In this document: piece after piece, positions 1-7,567 of the stretch
Numbering within the stretch: position 1 is the stretch's first letter
Layout of the letters: each line of letters begins with the position of its first letter
Source of the DNA: an uncultured Prevotellaceae bacterium
GTDB taxonomy: Bacteria; Bacteroidota; Bacteroidia; Bacteroidales; Bacteroidaceae
Length of the DNA: 64,000 bases
Direction of reading: 5' to 3'
Assembly (NCBI GenBank): GCA_902784755.1
Contig: CACZVX010000012.1
Coordinates: forward strand, 19,096 to 83,095
Notes under the pieces: model-generated
What the model was told of the DNA's origin: nothing
Databases searched by the model: none
What the model saw: only the letters and a program-made list of their open reading frames with translations
Position numbers and translations under genes: made by a program

Positions 1-2
1 CC

Positions 3-1559
3 ATTGAACACGTGCAGGATATCATCAAGCGGATCGGTGCGCCTGAAGAAATTGACCGTGAAGAAGCTGAACTTTCAGATGGTGAACAGGTATCTCAGAA
101 AGCTTCTGCTCCGAAACGGCTCTATCGCGATATGGAGAACAGAATGGTGGCCGGCGTGCTGGCAGGCTTTGCCAATTATTTCGGTGGTGACCGTACTTGG
201 TGGCGCATCGGTTTCGTACTGATCTGCATCCCGCTTTTCGGTTTCTTCAAACTGTTCCATATCGGTTTTATGAACTTAGGTCCTGTCATCGCCTATGTAA
301 TACTTGCCATCTTGTTGCCATCGGCTGCCACACCTGAAGACCGGTTGAGGATGAAGGGGAAGAAGATTACCCCCCAGACTTTGGCCAACGAGGTGACCAA
401 TGAGGCCCAGCAGAAGATGGATGCGACCACCAGCACCGACTACCACAGGAATGCCAGGGGCTGCGTGGCAGGATTCTTCAGCATCTTGGTGGCCATGTTC
501 CAGCTGATACTGATTATTGTCTGTTCGGTGGCCTGTGTGGCCATACTCTTTATGCTGTTGCGGCTGTATATCGTTCCGCAGGCAATCATAGGAGAGTATT
601 TCCGGGAGGAACTGGAATTGATGCAGCATCCGGAGCTGTTCTGGACGCTCGGCGTCTGTGCCTTGGTGGCTTGTCTTATTCCCATTTATTGTGCGGTGCA
701 TGGCCTGATGAAAAAGACGGGTAGGATAGGTTCTATGGGAATCTTGCAGCGCGTGTTCTGGCTGCTGTTATGGCTGGCTGCCGTGGGCGGTTGCATCTTT
801 GCCATGAAGAAGATTTCCGATCTGGAAATCGCCATCAGCGAGCAGAAATACCAGTCGCATATCCATGTGCAGGACGGCATGCAGGATGGCTTCTATTTCC
901 ACGATGAGGAATGGAAGTATTATCAGGACAACCACTGGAAGCTGCTGAAGGCCGATAACTGCCTCAGCCACCGTTATACGAACAGCGGGAAGTATTTCAC
1001 GGGCGACCGTCGGGTGCGTTATTTGGATGCCTACGACCCCAGTGGTAATCTGCTCTTCCAGGCAGAGCGCACCGAAAAGAAGGCTCCCGGCCATTATCGG
1101 CTGACGTGTAATGCAAGGGCCGACAACTGGGGTGCCTTCATCTATGCCGAGACAGCTATGGGCCGTGACTCCATCTCCATCACGCCGCTGGGCAACGAGG
1201 GCGGCAACATCTGGCAGATGGCCGTCGACTATGTGGCCAGAGTTTCCGATGCGGAAATCAACACAACGGAAAAAGGTCACTTGATGAAGCGTATCTCAGA
1301 GGCTAACAACGGTAACGGGTTTGGTTGGACCCAAACCATCCTGAAGGACGTCGAGGTAGGTCCGGACAGTCTGGTGCGCTATGGCGTCTATGCCGACTCC
1401 GAACTGTCTGAATCCGATGCCAACAGGTTCCATTGGTTCTCTGCCACCGATTTCAAGTTGGAGCCGTTGCCAATGTCTCATTTTGGCGGAAGTAGGGGAT
1501 TTCTTTACTTATTTATACGCGCGGAAACGGGAGAAATGCTTATCTTTGCAATATCTTAG
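3..1559 (+). CDS. PspC-domain membrane protein (5' truncated by window edge)
   Basis: The frame is open to the left edge, so the N-terminus lies outside the window; a GTG at 12 is not a credible start. The first residues (IEHVQDIIKRIGAPEE) match the end of the N-terminal helical region of Bacteroidota PspC proteins. A PspC domain follows (RLYRDMENRMVAGVLAGF, then a hydrophobic segment at about residues 60-100), then further membrane segments near 155-190, 210-230 and 245-265, and a soluble C-terminal domain of about 240 residues. In related genomes this type of gene usually follows a PadR-type regulator and is linked to envelope stress; that is family knowledge, not seen here. The last 20 or so codons overlap the promoter of the next operon. 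Family call is firm, function is not. Confidence 0.8.
   Translation: MEHVQDIIKRIGAPEEIDREEAELSDGEQVSQKASAPKRLYRDMENRMVAGVLAGFANYFGGDRTWWRIGFVLICIPLFGFFKLFHIGFMNLGPVIAYVILAILLPSAATPEDRLRMKGKKITPQTLANEVTNEAQQKMDATTSTDYHRNARGCVAGFFSILVAMFQLILIIVCSVACVAILFMLLRLYIVPQAIIGEYFREELELMQHPELFWTLGVCALVACLIPIYCAVHGLMKKTGRIGSMGILQRVFWLLLWLAAVGGCIFAMKKISDLEIAISEQKYQSHIHVQDGMQDGFYFHDEEWKYYQDNHWKLLKADNCLSHRYTNSGKYFTGDRRVRYLDAYDPSGNLLFQAERTEKKAPGHYRLTCNARADNWGAFIYAETAMGRDSISITPLGNEGGNIWQMAVDYVARVSDAEINTTEKGHLMKRISEANNGNGFGWTQTILKDVEVGPDSLVRYGVYADSELSESDANRFHWFSATDFKLEPLPMSHFGGSRGFLYLFIRAETGEMLIFAIS
1541..1548 (+). promoter_or_regulatory. Bacteroidota -7 element for the GH97-GH43 operon
   Basis: TATCTTTG fits the Bacteroidota -7 consensus TANNTTTG and lies 33 bases before the ATG at 1582, inside the 3' end of the preceding gene. 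No convincing -33 TTTG is found at the usual distance. Confidence 0.5.
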
Positions 1560-1581
1560 CCAAAGATTAAAAACCTAAAAG

Positions 1582-4500
1582 ATGATAAAGAACATTTTTG
1601 TCGTACTACTATTTCTTGCTCTCAGTACAGGTGTTGGGGCTCAAGAGAAGACCATGACTTCACCTGACAAGCGTATAGAAGTTAAACAAGTGAATTCCGG
1701 TTTCGAAGTTTTCCATGGTGGGAAATTGGTGTTGAGCATGTCAACTGCCCCTCTCAAGGGAGGGAACAGGATGGAAGGTCCCAAGCGCCTTCTTGTCAGT
1801 TATGATATGCTGGCAGGCAAGCGTCTGCATTGCGAGAACGAAGCCAATGAGTATCGTTATGAGATAGGGAAGGGAGGAATGAATATCGTCTTCCGCGTAT
1901 TCAACGACGGCGTGGCTTTCCGTTATGAGAAGAGAGAAGGAAGAATAGAGGAAAATACCATCTACAAGATTCCCGAGGGTACGAAGCGGTGGATGCAGCA
2001 ATGGACGGATGCCTACGAAGGCTTTTTCCCGCTTTCGACCACTTATAAGGTGCAGCCCGTCCCTTCATTCAGCGGTGTTTCAAAGTCGGCAGAAGGCTAT
2101 AACAATCGCTGGGGTTTCCCTGCCTTGCTCGAACCTGTTGACGGCACGTTTGTGCTGCTCACGGAGGCGAATATCGGGCGCGGACAGAGTGCTGCCTGTC
2201 TTTATAATGAAGGGGAGAACTACCGCGTGACTCCGGCTGAGAGCGATGGCGGAAGCAAATTCTTCACTCTTCACTCTTCACTCTTCACTCCCTGGCGAGT
2301 GGCCATCATCGGAAGTCTGAAGGATGTGGTGGAATCCACGTTGGTGACCGATGTCAGTGAGCCGAGCAAAATAGCCGATACCCATTGGATTCAACCCGGC
2401 ACGGTTTCATGGATCTACTGGGCCTATAACCATGGCTCTAACGACTACAATATCATCAAGCAATATGTGGATATGGCCGTCAGCCTTCGTCTGCCCTACG
2501 TGCTCATCGATGCGGAATGGGACACGATGCAGGGCGGAAAAACCATTGAGGATGCTATCAATTATGCAAAATCGCAGGGCGTGAAGCCGCTCATCTGGTA
2601 CAACTCATCCGTGGGTTGGGTGGATGGTGCTCCCACACCGAAATACCGCCTGAACAAGAAAGAGGACCGCGAGAAGGAGTTTGCCTGGTGCGAACGGATG
2701 GGTGTGGCTGGCGTGAAGATTGATTTCTTCTCCGGCGACAACCAGTTGAATATGGACTACCAGCAGGATTTGCTGGAATGTGCCGCCCGCCATCATCTGC
2801 TGGTGAATTTCCATGGCGCGACGATTCCGCGTGGCTGGCAACGCACATGGCCGAACCTGCTCTCCACGGAGGCCGTCTATGGTGCTGAATGGTACAATAA
2901 TGTGCCGACCTTCACCGACAAGGCTGCCCGCCATAATGCCACCCTGCCTTTCACCCGCAACGTGATTGGGCCGATGGATTACACACCCTGTACGTTCAGC
3001 GATTCGCAGCATCCCCATATCACCACCAATGCCCATGAATTGGCGCTGACCGTGTTGTTTGAGAGCGGTCTTCAGCATCTGGCTGACAAGCCCGAAAGCT
3101 ATTTGGCACAACCCAAAGAGGTGCAGGAATTCCTGAGCAATCTCCCGACGATTTGGGATGAGACGCGTCTTGTCTCGGGCTATCCCGGTGAATATGCCGT
3201 GATGGCTCGCCGTAGTGGCACTACCTGGTATGTGGCCGGCATCAACGGCACCGACTCCGTAAAGACCATTCCCCTTCAGCTTGCTGACATTGTGAAAGGG
3301 GAGCGTTTCACTAGGGCGTTTTTAGACCCCCCTCTGACTCCCCCGAGGGGGAGAGACAGAAACCTCCCCTCGGGGAGGACGGGAGAGGGTTGGGATATCC
3401 TTCCTATCGGCGGACGGTTGTCGCCGTCAGTTACCTGCAAGCCCCGTGGCGGCTTTGTCTTTGTCTTTGAGGAGGATGTCCATAATCCCATGCTATGGTC
3501 TGATGTGCCTGATCCCGATGTCATTCGCGTGGGTGACACCTTCTACATGGTATCCACCACGATGCACCTGATGCCAGGTGCTCCCGTCATGGCTTCGAAA
3601 GACCTGAAGAACTGGGAAACCGTGGGCTATATCTTCGACAAGCTGACGGATTCGCCGAAATATGACATGCAGAACGGGACAGCTTATGGCCGGGGCCAGT
3701 GGGCTACCTCACTGAAATACCATAACGGAAGGTTCTATGCGCTTTTCGCTCCTAATGAGAATGCGCCTCAGCCCGGTCCTCAGCATCCCGGTGAAACCTA
3801 TATTATGACGGCACCGCAGGCTTCCGGCCCCTGGACACTGGTATCGCGTATGCGCCATTTCCATGACTGCTCGTTGTTCTTTGATGATGACGGACGCGTC
3901 TATGTGATTTATGGCACAGGTGAATTGATGGAGTTGAAGCCCGATCTTTCGGATGTCATCGAGGGCACCCACCGGCAGTTGTTCAAGCGTGAGGCAGAGG
4001 AGAAAGGTCTCCTGGAGGGTAGCCGGATGATTAAGCACAACGGCAAATACTACCTGCTGATGATTTCCCATTCATATGCCCCCGGCCATCATCGCCGCGA
4101 GGTGTGCTACCGTGCTGACAATATACTGGGTCCCTACGAGAAGCAGGTGATTCTGGAAAGTGAATTCGGTGGCTTCTCCTATGAGGCTCAAGGTACCATC
4201 GTGGATACGGAAGACGGCGACTGGTACGGCATTATCTTCCAAGATCGTGGCGGCGTGGGTCGTGTGCTTACGTTGATGCCCTGCCGTTGGATTGACGGAT
4301 GGCCGATGCTGGGCGATGAGAACGGTAAGGTGCCCGAAACGGTGAGACCGCTGAAAAGCGGACAGCCCGCGGCATCTATTGTCAAGAGCGATGACTTCTC
4401 ATCCGACAAACTCGGACTTCATTGGCAATGGAACCATAACCCCATTGACAAATCATGGTCTTTGAAGGAGCGGCCGGGGTACTTGCGCCTGAAGACGAAC

Positions 4501-5031
4501 AGGGTGGTCAACACCCTCTATCTCGCCCCGAACACATTGACTCAACGTATGGAAGGCCCGCAATGCAGCGGAGCCATAGAAATGGACCTCTCGCACATGA
4601 AGGATGGCGACTGTGCCGGATTGGCAGCTTTCAACAGCGACACGGGTGTCCTCTGTATCAAGAAACAAGGTAGTAAGCTTGTGCTGCAAATGAATGAACT
4701 CTCCGTGAAACTCACCGACCGCGACAAGGAGGTGACTTCAAGTGAGGAGAAGACTATTGAGCAGATTCCGCTCCACCAGACAAAGATTTGGTTGCGCATC
4801 GATGGCGATTTCCGCCCGAGAGAAGGCCGTTTCCCAGGAGGTCGCGACAATGCCAACTTCTATTACAGCCTCGATGGTTCCGAGTGGATTCAGATCGGCA
4901 CCGCCAACTACCCCTTGCGCTTCGATTGGCAGCGTTTCTTCATGGGCACCAAGTTCGGCATTTTCAATTATGCCACAAAGCGGTCGGGTGGTTATGTAGA
5001 TGTCAACCAGTTCACTTATCACAAGAAATAA
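1582..5031 (+). CDS. GH97-GH43 fusion glycosidase
   Basis: Secreted protein of 1149 residues with a signal peptide ending near AQ (residue 21). Residues about 25-620 form a complete GH97 enzyme: N-terminal beta-sandwich, TIM barrel and C-terminal domain ending CKPRGGFVFVFE. Asp381 in VKIDFF marks the retaining, alpha-galactosidase-like branch of GH97 rather than the inverting SusB type. From about 630 a GH43 five-blade propeller begins (DVPDPDVI, then HDCSLFFDDDG and LLEGSRM supplying the Asp/Asp/Glu set), followed by a C-terminal beta-sandwich of about 200 residues as in GH43 xylosidases. The two enzymes join with almost no linker and no second signal peptide. The GH97 C-terminal domain carries a 67-bp palindromic insert (3325-3391), and the GH97 region a heptamer repeat (2263-2290). 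It heads an operon of side-chain enzymes. Likely substrates are alpha-galactosyl and xylosyl or arabinosyl groups; exact specificity is unknown. Confidence 0.85.
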   Translation: MIKNIFVVLLFLALSTGVGAQEKTMTSPDKRIEVKQVNSGFEVFHGGKLVLSMSTAPLKGGNRMEGPKRLLVSYDMLAGKRLHCENEANEYRYEIGKGGMNIVFRVFNDGVAFRYEKREGRIEENTIYKIPEGTKRWMQQWTDAYEGFFPLSTTYKVQPVPSFSGVSKSAEGYNNRWGFPALLEPVDGTFVLLTEANIGRGQSAACLYNEGENYRVTPAESDGGSKFFTLHSSLFTPWRVAIIGSLKDVVESTLVTDVSEPSKIADTHWIQPGTVSWIYWAYNHGSNDYNIIKQYVDMAVSLRLPYVLIDAEWDTMQGGKTIEDAINYAKSQGVKPLIWYNSSVGWVDGAPTPKYRLNKKEDREKEFAWCERMGVAGVKIDFFSGDNQLNMDYQQDLLECAARHHLLVNFHGATIPRGWQRTWPNLLSTEAVYGAEWYNNVPTFTDKAARHNATLPFTRNVIGPMDYTPCTFSDSQHPHITTNAHELALTVLFESGLQHLADKPESYLAQPKEVQEFLSNLPTIWDETRLVSGYPGEYAVMARRSGTTWYVAGINGTDSVKTIPLQLADIVKGERFTRAFLDPPLTPPRGRDRNLPSGRTGEGWDILPIGGRLSPSVTCKPRGGFVFVFEEDVHNPMLWSDVPDPDVIRVGDTFYMVSTTMHLMPGAPVMASKDLKNWETVGYIFDKLTDSPKYDMQNGTAYGRGQWATSLKYHNGRFYALFAPNENAPQPGPQHPGETYIMTAPQASGPWTLVSRMRHFHDCSLFFDDDGRVYVIYGTGELMELKPDLSDVIEGTHRQLFKREAEEKGLLEGSRMIKHNGKYYLLMISHSYAPGHHRREVCYRADNILGPYEKQVILESEFGGFSYEAQGTIVDTEDGDWYGIIFQDRGGVGRVLTLMPCRWIDGWPMLGDENGKVPETVRPLKSGQPAASIVKSDDFSSDKLGLHWQWNHNPIDKSWSLKERPGYLRLKTNRVVNTLYLAPNTLTQRMEGPQCSGAIEMDLSHMKDGDCAGLAAFNSDTGVLCIKKQGSKLVLQMNELSVKLTDRDKEVTSSEEKTIEQIPLHQTKIWLRIDGDFRPREGRFPGGRDNANFYYSLDGSEWIQIGTANYPLRFDWQRFFMGTKFGIFNYATKRSGGYVDVNQFTYHKK
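2263..2290 (+). repeat. heptamer tandem repeat TTCACTC x4 inside GH97
   Basis: Four perfect copies of TTCACTC lie in the reading frame and encode part of FFTLHSSLFTPW at about residues 228-239. The unit resembles the reverse complement of the GTGAARA repeat upstream of the second SusC gene (45346-45373). Confidence 0.8.
3325..3391. repeat. paired palindromic element inside the GH97 C-terminal domain
   Basis: A GC-rich element beginning GACCCCCCTCTGACTCCCCC and closing with GGGGGAG (3325-3353) faces an inverted copy (3361-3391) across seven bases. It is read in frame as DPPLTPPRGRDRNLPSGR and interrupts the expected C-terminal sandwich between RAFLD and GWDILPIGG. Other copies in this window: 30288-30320, 30424-30455, 48407-48437, 48526-48554 and 58351-58383. 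Confidence 0.85.
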
Positions 5032-5050
5032 TATCAAAAACTAATAAATC

Positions 5051-6028
5051 ATGAAACGTATAAGTATTATTCTTGCCCTCTTTGCTGCTACGACAGCATG
5101 GGCTCAGCCACAGGGTGGCTTCGGTTTCGGTGGACAGCAACTCTCTGCCGAGCAAATGCACTATTCTCAGAAGTTCAGTGATATCAACTATGCCGGTGAT
5201 GACAAGGCTTATCATACACTCGACATTTATCTGCCGGAAAAACGTGAGAACGAAGGAACGGGGGAACGAGGGAACGAAAAATATCCCGTCGTCGTACATA
5301 TCTATGGAAGTGCATGGTTCAGCAACAGCAGCAAGGGAATGGCCGACCTCGGCACCATCTGTGCTGCCTTGTTGAAAGCAGGCTATGCCGTGGTGACACC
5401 TAACCACCGTTCCAGTCAGGATGCTAAATATCCTGCCCAGATTCATGATATCAAGGCCGTTATCCGCTATCTGCGTGCCAATGCCGACAAATATCAGCTC
5501 GATACCACCTTTGTAGCTACCTCAGGTTTCTCTTCCGGTGGTCACCTTTCATCATTGGCAGCTGCCACTTCCGGCACAAAACAAACCTCTGTAGGCACGG
5601 AACAAATCGATCTGGAAGGTTCGGTGGGAGCCTATACCGATTATAGCAGCCGTGTCAATGTGGCTGCCGACTGGTCGGGTCCCGTGGATCTGCTTCATAT
5701 GGACTGCGGAAAGGCCATGATGATGAATCCTTCCCCAGAACAGGTGTTGTTGGGAGGCGTAACAAAAGAGGATGCGCCTGACAAATACCGCTCTCTGAGT
5801 GTTGCCACCTATTTGGACAAGAACGATCCTCCCATCATCGTTTTCCATGGCACGGAGGATAATGTCGTTCCCTTCTGTCAGGGTGAGCAGTTCTCTGTGG
5901 CCCTTCAGGATGCAGGTGTCAAGTCGGAGTTCTATCCCGTTGACGGAGGCGGTCATGGCTTCAATATGTACACCGAGGAGAATCTCGCCCGTATGGTGAA
6001 ATTCTTTGATGCGGCTCGCAATAAATAA
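5051..6028 (+). CDS. secreted alpha/beta-hydrolase esterase
   Basis: Protein of 325 residues with a signal peptide cut after about residue 18 (TTAWA-QPQ). The fold-3 hydrolase signature is clear: oxyanion-hole region VVHIYGSAW (residues 81-89), nucleophile Ser161 in GFSSGG, Asp270 in HGTEDNVVP and His302 in GGGHGF. Such enzymes next to xylan and pectin hydrolases commonly remove acetyl or other ester groups; the substrate here is inferred from context. A 4x8-base repeat at 5248-5279 inserts the acidic stretch ENEGTGERGNEK just before the strand leading to the oxyanion hole, probably as a surface loop. It starts 19 bases after the GH97-GH43 gene, so co-transcription is likely. Confidence 0.8.
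   Translation: MKRISIILALFAATTAWAQPQGGFGFGGQQLSAEQMHYSQKFSDINYAGDDKAYHTLDIYLPEKRENEGTGERGNEKYPVVVHIYGSAWFSNSSKGMADLGTICAALLKAGYAVVTPNHRSSQDAKYPAQIHDIKAVIRYLRANADKYQLDTTFVATSGFSSGGHLSSLAAATSGTKQTSVGTEQIDLEGSVGAYTDYSSRVNVAADWSGPVDLLHMDCGKAMMMNPSPEQVLLGGVTKEDAPDKYRSLSVATYLDKNDPPIIVFHGTEDNVVPFCQGEQFSVALQDAGVKSEFYPVDGGGHGFNMYTEENLARMVKFFDAARNK
5248..5279 (+). repeat. octamer tandem repeat GAACGAGG x4 in coding sequence
   Basis: Four 8-base units (GAACGAAG, GAACGGGG, GAACGAGG, GAACGAAA) lie in frame in the esterase gene, giving a low-complexity acidic loop. An insertion relative to homologues is inferred, not aligned. Confidence 0.75.
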
Positions 6029-6062
6029 CCCTGACGATAACGTTAACCCTAACGATAACATA
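6028..6062 (+). repeat. short CGATAAC/CCCTAAC intergenic repeat
   Basis: The gap between the esterase stop and the next start is made of CGATAACGTTAACCCTAACG-like hexamer words. The same words recur at 25531-25618 and 39712-39736. Confidence 0.6.
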
Positions 6063-6065
6063 AAG

Positions 6066-7565
6066 ATGAGAAGAATACTATTATCAATCGCAATATTGGC
6101 AACTGCCCTGCAAGGCGCACGTGCTGAAGTAGATCCCAATTTCTATATTTATATTTGTTTCGGCCAGTCGAATATGGAGGGCAATGCCCAGTGGGAAGCC
6201 CAGGATGTAGGCAATGTTGATCCGCGATTCCAGATGCTGGCCACTTGTAATTTTACCAACCCTAAACGTACACTTGGCAACTGGTACACAGCCGAGTGCC
6301 CCATTGTCAGTCCTGTTGGAAAATTAGGCCCTACTGACTATTTCGGTCGTACCATGGTAAAGGAACTCCCCGACAAGAAAATCGGTGTTATTGCCGTGGC
6401 CATGGGAGGTAGTCCTATCGAGATGTTCGACAAAGATTTATACCAAGACAAGCTAAAGGCAGAACCCGATACATGGTGGGCTGTGCTGGCCAAGCGTCAC
6501 TATGGCGGGAACCCTTACGGCCGTATTATCGAGATGGCAAAGAAAGCTCAGGAGGTAGGTGTCATCAAGGGTATCCTATTGCACCAGGGAGAGACGAACA
6601 ATGGAGATGAAAAGTGGCCTGGTATGGTGAAGAAAATCTATAAGGACATGCTCTCCGATCTTGGCTTAAAGGCTGCCGATGTGCCCATCTTTGTGGGTGA
6701 GACCGAGTACGAAAACATGGGCGGTGGCTGCTCTTGGCACAATCATGTTGTCGCTAAGATACCCGAGGTCATCCCTACGGGTCATGTTGTATCAGCCGAA
6801 GGCATTCCCGGCAATGGCACAGACCCTTGGCATTTTTCGGCTGCGGGTTATCGCACCTTCGGCAAGCGCTATGCCGAAAAGGTTTTGGATGTGATGAACC
6901 ATCCTGAGGATTACTTCAAATACTGGACTATCGGCGAACGCCTCACAGGTGGATTGTCTGCCTTGACTCAGAAAAACTTTGCTATCGTCAACGAGGCTGA
7001 AGGTAAGGCTTTCTATTGTGAATCCGGTCAGAAATTAGGCTACGATGACTATAAAACGGCGTTGATAAACATCAACGAGGGTTGCCTCTTCAAGGTTGGC
7101 AGAATCAATGGTGGCCGTAGTTTGCGTCTCATTACCACTGATGGTGAGGAATACCAGGTGGATGGAGGTACTGCTTATCTCAACTCACAGGCCCTTACAG
7201 GTAGCAGCTGCTTTATCCAAGGTCTGAATGGTCAGAGAGGTTACGACATTCCTGACGGTGCAGTATGGGATATCCAGTATGTGGAAGGCAAGGGCTGGAC
7301 ATTGAAGAATGTAGGCACTGGCAAATATCTCAAGGATGCTACACATCCTGCCATGTTTGATGAGCCTACCTACTTCACTTTCTGTACCCTCACCCCCACT
7401 ACCGGTATTCAGATTGTTGAGAATACACCATTGACCAATGAACGTTCACGGTTTGGAGATTCTGTTTTCAACCTTCAGGGTATCAAAGTGGGGGAAAAGA
7501 GCAACTGGAACAGTCTGTCTCCTGGTCTTTATATCGTGAATGGAAAAGCAAAACTTAAGAAATAA
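6066..7565 (+). CDS. SASA/CE6-type carbohydrate acetylesterase with C-terminal module
   Basis: The start at 6066 is preferred over 6006 because MRRILLSIAILATALQGARA is a clean signal peptide, while the upstream extension is only translated intergenic repeat. SGNH-type esterase: Ser35 in [10 protein letters not shown], the block HQGETNNGD, and the Asp-x-x-His pair in DPWHFSAAGY. This family (DUF303, CE6/sialate acetylesterase-like) removes O-acetyl groups from xylan or sugars. About 200 residues follow the catalytic domain, ending in a tail (VFNLQGIKV...GLYIVNGKAKLKK) that recurs in other secreted proteins of this window and may be a sorting or anchoring signal. A paralogue without the tail lies at 37810-38709. 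Operon position with GH127 and GH43 suggests work on acetylated arabinoxylan. Confidence 0.82.
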   Translation: MRRILLSIAILATALQGARAEVDPNFYIYICFGQSNMEGNAQWEAQDVGNVDPRFQMLATCNFTNPKRTLGNWYTAECPIVSPVGKLGPTDYFGRTMVKELPDKKIGVIAVAMGGSPIEMFDKDLYQDKLKAEPDTWWAVLAKRHYGGNPYGRIIEMAKKAQEVGVIKGILLHQGETNNGDEKWPGMVKKIYKDMLSDLGLKAADVPIFVGETEYENMGGGCSWHNHVVAKIPEVIPTGHVVSAEGIPGNGTDPWHFSAAGYRTFGKRYAEKVLDVMNHPEDYFKYWTIGERLTGGLSALTQKNFAIVNEAEGKAFYCESGQKLGYDDYKTALININEGCLFKVGRINGGRSLRLITTDGEEYQVDGGTAYLNSQALTGSSCFIQGLNGQRGYDIPDGAVWDIQYVEGKGWTLKNVGTGKYLKDATHPAMFDEPTYFTFCTLTPTTGIQIVENTPLTNERSRFGDSVFNLQGIKVGEKSNWNSLSPGLYIVNGKAKLKK

Positions 7566-7567
7566 AA

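Noticed and set aside
6006-6065. 20-codon extension of the SASA esterase
   Set aside because: It is translation of the CGATAAC/CCCTAAC repeat overlapping the previous gene; the signal peptide begins at 6066.
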